Positions 34,972 through 42,932 of a stretch of 64,000 nt of DNA are shown here, piece by piece. Positions within the stretch are counted from its first letter, which is position 1, and each line of letters begins with the position of its first letter. The stretch comes from Tepidanaerobacter syntrophicus. Lineage in GTDB: Bacteria; Bacillota; Thermosediminibacteria; Thermosediminibacterales; Tepidanaerobacteraceae. Location of the stretch: positions 372,001 to 436,000 of the forward strand of contig NZ_DF977003.1 of NCBI RefSeq assembly GCF_001485475.2. The letters run 5' to 3'. The notes under the pieces were generated by a model that did not search any database, was not told where the DNA came from, and saw only the letters and a program-made list of their open reading frames with translations. The translations under genes and the position numbers were made by a program.

Positions 34972-35394
34972 ATGGGAGATCCTTATAAGGATAAAATGTT
35001 TAAGTCAAATCCATATGCCAAGAAAAAACCCTTAAAGGGAAATCTTGTTGTGGTGCTAGACGGAAAATATGAAAACCGCGGCCTAAATCTTATTCAACAG
35101 CCATCAAGATGTCTTGCCGCAAATGACGTGCATGAAATGATTTTAACAGATGAAGACAAGAAACCCGGAGAAGTAGTAAATAAAATTGCATACATAGGTT
35201 TTTTTGCCGTTAAGGAAAGTGCAGTCATTGTTGCAGGTGACGAAGTTAAAATTAACGGAGAGATCATCGGGAAGATTGCAGGATTTGATGAGACGCACAT
35301 GCCTAACCATTACAATATCGTAATATATGGCAAGGATCGCATTTCCGGAAATGAAAGAAATCTTAACCTTGATGATGAAGTTATCATTGGTTAG
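34972..35394 (+). CDS. Unrecognised 140-aa protein, first gene of the PLP/flavoprotein operon
   Basis: I do not recognise the family. The first 30 residues are basic and probably extended (YKDKMFKSNPYAKKKPLKG). Then follow beta-rich segments: GNLVVVLDGKYENRGLNLI, a middle IAYIGFFAVKESAVIVAGDE and KINGEIIGKIAGFDETHMPNHYN. The C-terminus is acidic. No signal peptide, membrane helix or Cys motif is seen, so it is a small soluble protein, perhaps a subunit or metabolite-binding partner of the enzymes downstream. It follows AGGAGG. A TATAAT at 34925-34930 may belong to its promoter, though the -35 is weak. Confidence 0.75.
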   Translation: MGDPYKDKMFKSNPYAKKKPLKGNLVVVLDGKYENRGLNLIQQPSRCLAANDVHEMILTDEDKKPGEVVNKIAYIGFFAVKESAVIVAGDEVKINGEIIGKIAGFDETHMPNHYNIVIYGKDRISGNERNLNLDDEVIIG

Positions 35395-35437
35395 TTTTTA
35401 ACAACATTGTTTTAATCTTTGAAAGGAGGTGTATTGA

Positions 35438-35896
35438 ATGTCTTTTGAAAAAAAATTGCAGGAAATGGGAATTACCTTACCTGAGCCACCGAAACCCGTA
35501 GCAGCATATGTTCCCGGCGTTAAAGTCGACAAATATATTTATACTGCCGGCCAGATACCTTTTGTAGGCGGCGAACTGAAGTACAAGGGCAAAGCTGGTA
35601 AAGAGGTATCGGTTGAAGAAGCTTATGAAGCGGCAAAGATATGTGCATTAAACTGCCTAAGTATTGTTAAGTCTTTGGCAGGCAGCCTTGATAATGTGGA
35701 AAAAGTAGTTAAAGTAGTTGGGTTTGTAAATAGTGCAGATGGATTCAACCAGCAGCCAAAAGTTATAAACGGTGCTTCTGAATTGATAGGCGAGATTTTC
35801 GGAGAAGCAGGAGCTCATGCTCGTTCAGCTGTTGGCGTAAATCAGCTCCCTATGGATGCTACTTGCGAAGTTGAGCTTATAGTAAAGTTAAAATAA
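35438..35896 (+). CDS. RidA family protein (imine deaminase-like)
   Basis: The 152-aa protein shows the RidA/YjgF fold: KYIYTAGQIPFVGGELKYKG, YEAAKICALNCLSIVKSLAG, VVKVVGFVNSADGF. The C-terminal RSAVGVNQLPMDATCEVELI includes the conserved substrate Arg. RidA hydrolyses reactive enamine/imine intermediates released by PLP enzymes. A PLP enzyme gene follows 18 bp later, so detoxifying or completing its reaction is a reasonable role. It is longer at the N-terminus than classical RidA (about 125 aa), like the LF-type subgroup. Strong AAAGGAGG site. Confidence 0.88.
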   Translation: MSFEKKLQEMGITLPEPPKPVAAYVPGVKVDKYIYTAGQIPFVGGELKYKGKAGKEVSVEEAYEAAKICALNCLSIVKSLAGSLDNVEKVVKVVGFVNSADGFNQQPKVINGASELIGEIFGEAGAHARSAVGVNQLPMDATCEVELIVKLK

Positions 35897-35914
35897 TTTT
35901 TAGGAGGATTTAGA

Positions 35915-37381
35915 ATGGCTAAATTTACAAAGAAATTTGAGATGTATAAATCTTTACAGGCAAATATCCAAAATATTTACGCCGATGCTAGAAAAGCAGC
36001 TGACGAAATAGGCATTCCTGCAGAACTAAGAGGAAAGTTTGGGCTTACAGGTGCTGTTTCAGGATGCCCCAGTCCTTTGACAAAAAAAGTAAGAGAAGCA
36101 ATGGACAAAGGTGCAACCGAAGTTATTCCTTTGGCTACATTGGTAGATCAAATAAGAGGCTTAGTTAAAGATGTATATGGTGATGATTATGACGCAGCGC
36201 CTATAAATACTTGTGAAGCCGGACTGTGGGTTACATTTGACGCATTATTTACTACTCCTATGCAAGGCCGCGGCGATGGTTATCAAGCCCGCTACATCAT
36301 TCCTTATGAGAAACATTTACACCACCATGGTGGATACGGAAGACCTTTCCCCGGCAGATTTAAAGATATTTTAGCAGACAGAGGCGCAACCGCCGGTGAA
36401 CTAGGCTTTTACGGAAAAAGACAAAATAATCTAAGTGTATACATCGCACCTTTGGTAGGTGCAGATTACTCAGTGCATGGCATTAAGTATCATCCCGCAA
36501 TTCAGCTTACAAAGGTTGATCCTGAAGCTTCCGCTAAGAAGATTAAGACGATAGCTGAAAGACAGGCTTCAATGCTTACAGGTATCACATCTCTTGCATA
36601 TGATACTCCGGGCTATGGATATGGCGTAAAAGATAGCGACGGTGTGCCTGTGCTCCAGAAGCGTTTGGCAGAGATAGCCAAAGATTTTGATGTGCCATAT
36701 GTAGTCGATAATGCATGGGGAGTTCCGTTTATTGGTCATGATATCAGAAAGAGCGGCGCTGATGTAATTATCTACAGTATGGATAAGGCAAGCGAATCAC
36801 CAACAGGCGGCCTTATCATAGGTAAGGAAGAGTTTATGGTACCTATTCGCAGAGCTCTTGGTATGCACGGTGACAGATATGGAACCACAGCATCATATGG
36901 CAAAGCAGCATATGTTACAAATGATCCTGGCAAAGAAGCAATGTTGGGCATGATAGCTGCACTAAAAGAAATAATAGATAATCCGGACGAGCTAAAGAAA
37001 CCGGTAGACGATATGTACAAGATAGTTAAAGAAGAATTTGACCAGATACATCCTAAGATTCGTAAAGGCTTAATAATATCAAAATCCTACAATTCAAGAG
37101 CAATTGAAGTCAACTACGAAAATACTTGGAATGACGGCGAGCTTGGACTGCCGATATTCTCAATAGAAGATATGTATGCCGGCACTCAACTGCTGCAGAC
37201 AGGTCTTTCTCAGATGGGCGTAATTCCTACAGTTGCATATGATGCCAATATAATGATTTCTCCCGGCCTTGGAACAACCGATGAGAAGGGTCAAATTATT
37301 GAGAGCAACTTCAGATATGCTGTAAAAGCCCAGGTTAAGCTCATGGAGATCGTTGCAAAATACAGCGGTTTCATCGACTAA
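35915..37381 (+). CDS. PLP-dependent enzyme of fold type I (SelA/SepCysS-like), substrate unknown
   Basis: The 488-aa protein has fold-type I landmarks. VVDNAWG places the PLP ring-binding Asp at 265, and IIYSMDKASESPTGG places the likely Schiff-base Lys at 291. A Gly/His-rich active-site loop, EKHLHHHGGYGRPFPGR, lies near 132-149. The N-terminal GAVSGCPSPLTKKVREAMDKG recalls the tetramer-forming arm of SelA-like and group II lyase/aminotransferase proteins. It is not a close match to any standard aminotransferase I know. Flanking RidA and FAD genes suggest amino acid elimination or oxidation; the substrate is unknown. Confidence 0.8.
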   Translation: MAKFTKKFEMYKSLQANIQNIYADARKAADEIGIPAELRGKFGLTGAVSGCPSPLTKKVREAMDKGATEVIPLATLVDQIRGLVKDVYGDDYDAAPINTCEAGLWVTFDALFTTPMQGRGDGYQARYIIPYEKHLHHHGGYGRPFPGRFKDILADRGATAGELGFYGKRQNNLSVYIAPLVGADYSVHGIKYHPAIQLTKVDPEASAKKIKTIAERQASMLTGITSLAYDTPGYGYGVKDSDGVPVLQKRLAEIAKDFDVPYVVDNAWGVPFIGHDIRKSGADVIIYSMDKASESPTGGLIIGKEEFMVPIRRALGMHGDRYGTTASYGKAAYVTNDPGKEAMLGMIAALKEIIDNPDELKKPVDDMYKIVKEEFDQIHPKIRKGLIISKSYNSRAIEVNYENTWNDGELGLPIFSIEDMYAGTQLLQTGLSQMGVIPTVAYDANIMISPGLGTTDEKGQIIESNFRYAVKAQVKLMEIVAKYSGFID

Positions 37382-37401
37382 TTTAAAAAGAAGTAAAACT
37401 T

Positions 37402-37435
37402 TAAAGGTAATGCTAAATTTTTAGCATTACCTTTA
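37402..37435 (+). other. Intercistronic 15-bp hairpin between the PLP and FAD enzyme genes
   Basis: TAAAGGTAATGCTAA is perfectly complementary to 37421-37435 around a 4-nt ATTT loop. The T stretch lies 15 bases further on, so it is not a classical terminator. It could stabilise the upstream mRNA or partly terminate. Confidence 0.6.
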
Positions 37436-37476
37436 AAGGCTAAATAATTTTTTATAAATAAGGGAGGTTTGTAAGT

Positions 37477-38760
37477 ATGCCAAAAGTAGTTGTTATTGGT
37501 GGTGGCTGGTCTGGTTCAGGTGCTGCTTTGGCAGCAAAAAAAGCAGGTGCTGATGTAGTGCTTCTTGAAAGAGCTGATATGCTCTTAGGCACTGGCCTTG
37601 TGGGCGGAATCATGAGAAATAATGGAAGATATACAGCAGCTGAAGAAATGATAGCAATGGGCGGCGGCGAACTGTTCCAGTTGATGGACAAGGTTTCTCG
37701 ACATAGAAATATTGAGTTTCCGGGACACAAGCATGCATCTTTATATGATGTGGCATTAGCCGAACCTGCGGTAAAGAAAGCGCTAATAGATGCCGGTATT
37801 GAAGTTCATACCGAAAGCAGGGTAACTGATGTAGAAGCTGACGGCAACAAAATTTTAGCTGTTGTAACTGATGATGGAAGAAAATATGAAGGCGATGTTT
37901 TTGTTGAGTGTACAGGTACTGCCGGTCCTCAAGTAAACTGCACAAAATACGGCAATGGCTGTGCCATGTGCATATACAGGTGCCATAGCTACGGAGGAAG
38001 AGTCAGTGTTGCAGCTAAAATGGGCGTAAAGGAAATGATGGCAAAGAAGGCCGACGGCACATATGGTGCAATGAGCGGATCGTGTAAACTCTTAAAAGAG
38101 TCGCTTTCAAAGGAGATCGTCGACAAGTTAAATAGTACAGGCGTTGCAGTTATACCGGTACCGGAACATGCTAGAGAAGATGCAAAAATCCTTACAAAAA
38201 AGGCATGCCAGCAATATGCACTCAATGAATATGTAGAAAATGTAATTTTACTTGACACAGGCCATGCAAAACTAATGACACCTTTCTTCCCCCTTGATAA
38301 CTTACGGCAAATTCCCGGCTTTGAAAATGCTCGCTACGAGGATCCATATGCAGGAAACCTGGGAAATTCAATAAGATATATGGCAATGTCGCCCAGAGAT
38401 AATCATCTAAAGACAGAAGGCGTAGAAAATCTCTTCTGCGGCGGAGAAAAAGCAGGACCATTAGTAGGCCATACAGAAGCTATTTGCACAGGCACTTTAG
38501 CAGGAGCTAACGCAGTTCGTTGGGCAGTAGGCAAGGAGTTGCTGGAGATCCCGACAGAACTTGCCGTAGGTGATGCCATAGCTTATGTTAAGGAACAAAT
38601 GAAGACTGAGGAAGGCATATCCAAGAAATATACTTTTTCAGGCTCTGTGTATTTTGAACGGATGAAACAACTGGGTTCTTATACAATAGATATAGATGCA
38701 ATTAAAGATAGGGTAGAAAAAGCAGGAATGACAAATATTTTCAATCAAAAGATCATATAA
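37477..38760 (+). CDS. FAD-dependent oxidoreductase (GidA/FumR-like fold), substrate unknown
   Basis: The 427-aa flavoprotein has an N-terminal dinucleotide motif VVVIGGGWSGSGAALAAKKA (GGGWSG at 8-13), an acidic strand end at VVLLERA and GGIMRNNGRY. The second FAD contact is VFVECTGTAGPQ, and a C-terminal FCGGEKAGPLVGHTEAICTG closes the FAD site. A Cys cluster, CTKYGNGCAMCIYRC, lies near 155-170, unusual for this fold and possibly catalytic or metal-binding. It ends the first operon (terminator at 38796). An amino acid or imine oxidation is plausible from context only. Confidence 0.82.
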   Translation: MPKVVVIGGGWSGSGAALAAKKAGADVVLLERADMLLGTGLVGGIMRNNGRYTAAEEMIAMGGGELFQLMDKVSRHRNIEFPGHKHASLYDVALAEPAVKKALIDAGIEVHTESRVTDVEADGNKILAVVTDDGRKYEGDVFVECTGTAGPQVNCTKYGNGCAMCIYRCHSYGGRVSVAAKMGVKEMMAKKADGTYGAMSGSCKLLKESLSKEIVDKLNSTGVAVIPVPEHAREDAKILTKKACQQYALNEYVENVILLDTGHAKLMTPFFPLDNLRQIPGFENARYEDPYAGNLGNSIRYMAMSPRDNHLKTEGVENLFCGGEKAGPLVGHTEAICTGTLAGANAVRWAVGKELLEIPTELAVGDAIAYVKEQMKTEEGISKKYTFSGSVYFERMKQLGSYTIDIDAIKDRVEKAGMTNIFNQKII

Positions 38761-38795
38761 AGCTTATAAACCATTATCAACGTTTACTCAACACT

Positions 38796-38823
38796 AAAGG
38801 AGTCATTTTGCATGACTCCTTTA
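38796..38823 (+). terminator. Intrinsic terminator of the PLP/FAD operon
   Basis: The hairpin AAAGGAGTCAT/ATGACTCCTTT has a 5-nt loop and ends in TTATTTT, separating the first operon from the regulator. Confidence 0.8.
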
Positions 38824-38920
38824 TTTTAAAGAATTTGTATTAAATGTAGAAATTAAAGATAAGTAGTGTTATGCTAATAGAAGTAAATTTAATTTTTGCA
38901 AAAGCAAGCGGAGGGTTAAA

Positions 38921-39682
38921 ATGCTACACGAAAAGCAGCGATTGCTGTTTTTTATATTAAAAATTATCGATAATTCAAAAGAAACTCCAGTAGGGTCAGG
39001 CTATATACGCAATATGCTAAAATTGCAAGGGTTTGACGTAAGTGAAGCCACTATCGGCAGAATGCTAAAAGAAATGGACTTTGAAGGATATACTGAAAAG
39101 ATTGGATTTAAGGGACGCAATTTAACGCCAAAAGGCAAGGAAAAGCTAGAGGAACTCGAACACGAAAATACAATCAACCGATATGGGAAAGAGTTAATGA
39201 AAGCGATAAAAGGAACAGGCAAACAAGAACTTATTGATATGCTTATTGCGCGAAAGGCGATAGAAAGTCAGCTTGCAAAGCTTGCTGCAATGTATGCTAC
39301 CTATGATGAAATTGAAAAAATGAAAAAGGTTATTGAAAGGCAGCGCGTTCACGTAGAAGAAGGAGTTTCTATAGCTGAAGATGATGTGGAATTTCATAAA
39401 CTTATAGCCAAGGCTGCAAGAAATAAAGTTTTGGATGCCGCGATGGATCTCATAAGACAGCACGGCCAGCTTTCACCTATGTTAGAGTATATAAGAAAAG
39501 AAGTAAAAGGTTCGGTGCTTTTAGAGCATGAAAATATTTTTAAGGCTATTGCCGCAAGAAAACCTGCTCAAGCAGAAAAAGCTATGATACGCCATATTGA
39601 AAGACTTGAAAATGATGTTAGAAAGTACTGGGAAAATTTTTATGAGGAAAATAGTCAAACCGGTAATAGCGATATCGTTTAG
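38921..39682 (+). CDS. Transcriptional regulator: winged helix plus FCD ligand domain
   Basis: The 253-aa protein has a winged helix at residues 1-78 (RLLFFILKIIDNSKETPVGS, DVSEATIGRMLKEMDFEGY, GRNLTPKGKEKLEEL). This looks like the NrpR/RNase R-type HTH rather than a normal GntR helix. Residues 90-240 are an FCD domain: LIARKAIESQLAKLAA, then the metal set Asp/His in DVEFHKLIAKAA, His in LLEHENIFKAI and His in RHIERLE. FCD domains bind carboxylates or amino acids with a metal. It lies between two operons and probably controls one or both. Confidence 0.85.
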   Translation: MLHEKQRLLFFILKIIDNSKETPVGSGYIRNMLKLQGFDVSEATIGRMLKEMDFEGYTEKIGFKGRNLTPKGKEKLEELEHENTINRYGKELMKAIKGTGKQELIDMLIARKAIESQLAKLAAMYATYDEIEKMKKVIERQRVHVEEGVSIAEDDVEFHKLIAKAARNKVLDAAMDLIRQHGQLSPMLEYIRKEVKGSVLLEHENIFKAIAARKPAQAEKAMIRHIERLENDVRKYWENFYEENSQTGNSDIV

Positions 39683-39706
39683 TAAAAGACGATTAGGAGG
39701 GTTAAA

Positions 39707-39940
39707 ATGCCTGATGTTTTAAAAAAAGTTATGGATGCTGTTGATATAGAAACTTATTTAGTATGCAAAGATGAAGATGAGGCAGAAAAACTAACCTTTA
39801 CTTTAATGGAGCAATTGGGCTTTAAAGATGTATCAATTGTTTTTCTTCAACACCAGGGACCGGGAGCAAGGGTTAGGGCACGGGGATATGTTTATAAGCC
39901 CGGTGACCGCTATGGATGGCTTTCGGATGAGACTTGTTAG
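39707..39940 (+). CDS. Stand-alone aminomutase (OAM/KamE-type) dimerisation-domain protein
   Basis: The 77-aa protein reads as one alpha/beta domain: EDEAEKLTFTLMEQLGFKDV, then SIVFLQHQGPGARVRARGYV. From memory this aligns with the N-terminal dimerisation domain of lysine 5,6-aminomutase beta subunit KamE, which has a helix ending in KKMGFENP followed by a VxHxQxLGxG strand-turn. In KamE and OraE that domain is fused to the B12 domain; here it is a separate gene 15 bp before the B12 mutase. It probably acts as the small subunit. Family assignment is by recalled similarity. It follows AGGAGG. Confidence 0.65.
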   Translation: MPDVLKKVMDAVDIETYLVCKDEDEAEKLTFTLMEQLGFKDVSIVFLQHQGPGARVRARGYVYKPGDRYGWLSDETC

Positions 39941-39955
39941 GGAGGGCAAATCAAC

Positions 39956-41779
39956 ATGGAAAATGAATTTGTAAAAAAGAAAGTACTTTTAGCACCCCTT
40001 GATCCAGTGCACGATATTGGCCTTAAGATGATAAAAAGAGGATTAGAGAAAAGAGGCCATGAAACTATACTTTTGCCACCAGATTATTCTGCTGAAGAAA
40101 TAATAAAGACGATAATAGATAAAAATGTTGATGTAGTTCTTGTCAGCCGCACAATTGGTTACGGCGTTGCGGAAATATTAGGAAAATTCATTGACTTAGC
40201 TGAAGCTGCAGGAATCAGAGATAAAGTGCGCATAGGCATAGGTGGCATGGCGATACGACCGGAACTTGCTGCAGAACTTGGATTTGATGCCGGCTTTGGT
40301 CCCGGTACCACAGTTGAAGAAGCTATTGCTTTTGTGGAAGGAAGGGAATATGTTCCGGCAGAAGGAAAAAATGCAAAGGTTAAAAAAGATATAACAAAAG
40401 GATATGACTATGAATTCCACAATAAACGTATTGAGAAATTACTTGACTCAATTGTAGATGCCATCCTTTCTTATGTAAGCGATAAAACCAGTCCCGCCGT
40501 TTTAAGGGCGCAAATTAGAAGGCAAATGTTAGAATCTAGCGATGAGAGTGAAATACAGAGTCTCAGAAAGGATTACGCAGCTTTGTGCGATGATACGATA
40601 AAATCCTTTTATGAGGCCGGAAAATATCGCCAAAAAACTCGCCCCATGACAGAAGATGAGATAAATTCACTTACAAGATATGTGGATTCGGTAAACGAAC
40701 GGATGAAACCTCTTAATTTGCAGCACACCGGAAAAAATCCCGTAGTTTTTATTCAATATGGCACAGGGTGTCCCTTCATGGATATTGCTCATATTAAGTC
40801 ATGTGAAGCATGGGGAGCTGATGGAGCAGTCCATTTTGACCCGTCTTGGGGAGCTAGAGCCGAGGGATTTTTGGAAGGCTATATAACTCATGAAGAAGAT
40901 GGTTCTGTAATAACATATGAGAACCTTAAAAGCATAAAAAATTCGCTGCTGCCAAGCACACTTTGGCAAGTAAGGGCTCACCGAGGCTTAAATACCCCCG
41001 AAACTGTCCTGCTCGCGGGCAAAATTGGCGCTGATCTTACAAAAATAAACATCGCCTACGGATCCCTTGGAGGAGGCACTGACCCTGAACGTTTAACAGT
41101 AGATGCAGTAGAAGCCATCAAGTATGCGGCTGAGTTTAATATGCCCTTTGATGTTGTAACAAACGAAGAATTATGTGGCGTTCCGGCTTACAAAGCCTTT
41201 GCAGGAATGCTTATAGTATCAAAATTAGGTCTTAGGCTTGGGGGAAAGCCTATTTTACAGCCACTGTTTTGCTATTCGCCGGAAGTTATGATAAGTGGCC
41301 AAATGGAAGACAACTATGTAGACTTTAATGCCGCAAAAATTTATTGTCTCAGAAATATCGTTAATGCCCCTATATGGTGCGGCGCTCCCATAGGATTTTT
41401 GACTCAAACCGAAGATCGAGTTCAATCATCCTTAATGACTGCACTTCACGCATCTCTTGCTTCTTCACTAGGCGTTGACGGAATTTCCATAGCATCGTCT
41501 GACGAAGCATTTTCAGGAGGACCGATTACTGCTCCAGCGAGAATAGACACGCTAAGGGCTACTCAAGCATCTTTTAGATTCTTCGGTCAATCCAATATTA
41601 TTCCTACAGATAACGCTAAGAAATGGGCGGCAGATATCGAAGAAGGTATAGAAAAAACATTGGAACTTGTGGAAAAAAATGGCAACTTTGTTGATGCTTT
41701 GTATAAAGGACTACTAGGAAGCCGCGAAGACGGAGCATATCCCGGCAGAGCCGGAAGAAATTCTGTAACAAAAAAATAA
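39956..41779 (+). CDS. B12-binding domain plus TIM-barrel mutase, aminomutase-like, substrate unknown
   Basis: The 607-aa protein has an N-terminal cobalamin-binding Rossmann domain (8-125): LLAPLDPVHDIGLKMI with the cobalt-ligand-type His19, VDVVLVSRTIGYGVAEIL, RIGIGGMAI and ELGFDAGFGPGTTVEEA. The last part closely recalls KamE. A helical linker (about 135-240) leads to a TIM barrel from about 250: FIQYGTGCPFMDIAHIKSCE, TKINIAYGSLGGGTDP, GISIASSDEAFSGGP. The canonical DxHxxG Asp is shifted (DPVHxxG). The lysine loop that anchors PLP in KamE (about 11 residues after the His) seems absent. Domain order differs from OraE. Probably a coenzyme B12 isomerase. Confidence 0.8.
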   Translation: MENEFVKKKVLLAPLDPVHDIGLKMIKRGLEKRGHETILLPPDYSAEEIIKTIIDKNVDVVLVSRTIGYGVAEILGKFIDLAEAAGIRDKVRIGIGGMAIRPELAAELGFDAGFGPGTTVEEAIAFVEGREYVPAEGKNAKVKKDITKGYDYEFHNKRIEKLLDSIVDAILSYVSDKTSPAVLRAQIRRQMLESSDESEIQSLRKDYAALCDDTIKSFYEAGKYRQKTRPMTEDEINSLTRYVDSVNERMKPLNLQHTGKNPVVFIQYGTGCPFMDIAHIKSCEAWGADGAVHFDPSWGARAEGFLEGYITHEEDGSVITYENLKSIKNSLLPSTLWQVRAHRGLNTPETVLLAGKIGADLTKINIAYGSLGGGTDPERLTVDAVEAIKYAAEFNMPFDVVTNEELCGVPAYKAFAGMLIVSKLGLRLGGKPILQPLFCYSPEVMISGQMEDNYVDFNAAKIYCLRNIVNAPIWCGAPIGFLTQTEDRVQSSLMTALHASLASSLGVDGISIASSDEAFSGGPITAPARIDTLRATQASFRFFGQSNIIPTDNAKKWAADIEEGIEKTLELVEKNGNFVDALYKGLLGSREDGAYPGRAGRNSVTKK

Positions 41780-41807
41780 TGGTCAAACCACCGGGGGTTA
41801 TCTGATA

Positions 41808-42896
41808 ATGAGTGTAACAATAGGAATAGCCGGAACTGCAAAAAATACCGGAAAAACAACAACTACAGCGGCGATATTGAACGAGCTTTATAATCAAAAA
41901 ATAAGTGTCGGGCTAACTAGTATCGGATATGACGGCGAGGAAATTGACAACATTACGAGGCTGCCAAAGCCTCGCCTGTTCGTAAAGAAAGATACTGTTG
42001 TTGCTACTGCTAAAAAATGTCTCCAAGCAGGAAGCGCCGGCTATGACATACTAGAAGTCACTGACATCTTGACTCCCTTGGGAAAGGTATGCATTGTAAA
42101 AATTACCGCAGAGGGCATGGTGGTTATCGCAGGCCCAAACAAAGGCACCCAATTAAACTATATTAAATATAGAATGATAAATGATTTAAAATGTGAAGTT
42201 GTGCTAGTTGACGGGGCATTAAATCGGCTGGCCCCAATGACCGAAACCGACGGTATCATTATTGCAACCGGCGCTTCACGAACCACTAATATTGACGATC
42301 TGGTTGATGAAACAAAAGCACTTGCGGAATTATTTAATCTACCTGCTGTATCCAAAGACGAGAGCAAATATCTTTCAAACTTAGACAAAATAGCTCTTAT
42401 CTTCGACTTTAACAAAGAGCCTGTTCTATTGAAGTATGGTTCGCTTTTTGACAGTAAAATAGCAAGAGATATCTGCAAAAAAACAAAAGAAGAAAACAGA
42501 ACCGTAAAAATAATTTTTGTACCTGCGCTGATATCGGAAGCAGCTTTAAAAAATCTAAATAAATGTATGTCAGAATCGTGGAATGGCAAAGGTTTAATAT
42601 TAAAAGATTCTATAAAACTTATAATTGGCGGAAATCCGGAATCCATATTAATGGAAATAAACAAAATAGAAGCTGAGGGCGGAAACGTCAAAATATTAAA
42701 AACTATACCATTGCTAGCTATAACAGTAAATCCCTTTTATCCTAAATATTATTCGGCAAGCTGCACCTATGAAGCTGACTATATAAATAGGGAAAAGCTT
42801 TTAAAAAGTATGAGGGCATGTATTAATGTTCCTGTAATTGACATAGAATCAGACGGGCCACTGCCCTTGCTTGAAAATATAATAAGCCGCATTTAA
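41808..42896 (+). CDS. P-loop protein, possible B12-mutase reactivation factor (KamB-like)
   Basis: The 362-aa protein starts with IGIAGTAKNTGKTTTTAAIL, a P-loop of the KNTGKTT type. It continues with CEVVLVDGALNRLAPM (Walker B-like Asp) and IIATGASRTTNIDDLVDETK. These segments resemble, from memory, KamB-type proteins of lysine/ornithine fermentation clusters, which are thought to help reactivate inactivated B12 aminomutases. Its position directly after the mutase gene supports that. The second half (190-362) is unrecognised alpha/beta sequence. A MutS-like partner (KamC) is not found nearby. Function is inferred. Confidence 0.7.
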   Translation: MSVTIGIAGTAKNTGKTTTTAAILNELYNQKISVGLTSIGYDGEEIDNITRLPKPRLFVKKDTVVATAKKCLQAGSAGYDILEVTDILTPLGKVCIVKITAEGMVVIAGPNKGTQLNYIKYRMINDLKCEVVLVDGALNRLAPMTETDGIIIATGASRTTNIDDLVDETKALAELFNLPAVSKDESKYLSNLDKIALIFDFNKEPVLLKYGSLFDSKIARDICKKTKEENRTVKIIFVPALISEAALKNLNKCMSESWNGKGLILKDSIKLIIGGNPESILMEINKIEAEGGNVKILKTIPLLAITVNPFYPKYYSASCTYEADYINREKLLKSMRACINVPVIDIESDGPLPLLENIISRI

Positions 42897-42932
42897 GTTA
42901 AAAAGTTTAATTCAGCACAGGGAGGATAAATT

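Noticed and set aside
42158-42691. 177-codon minus-strand frame inside the P-loop gene
   Set aside because: It is antisense to a gene with good codon structure and motifs, and has no ribosome site.
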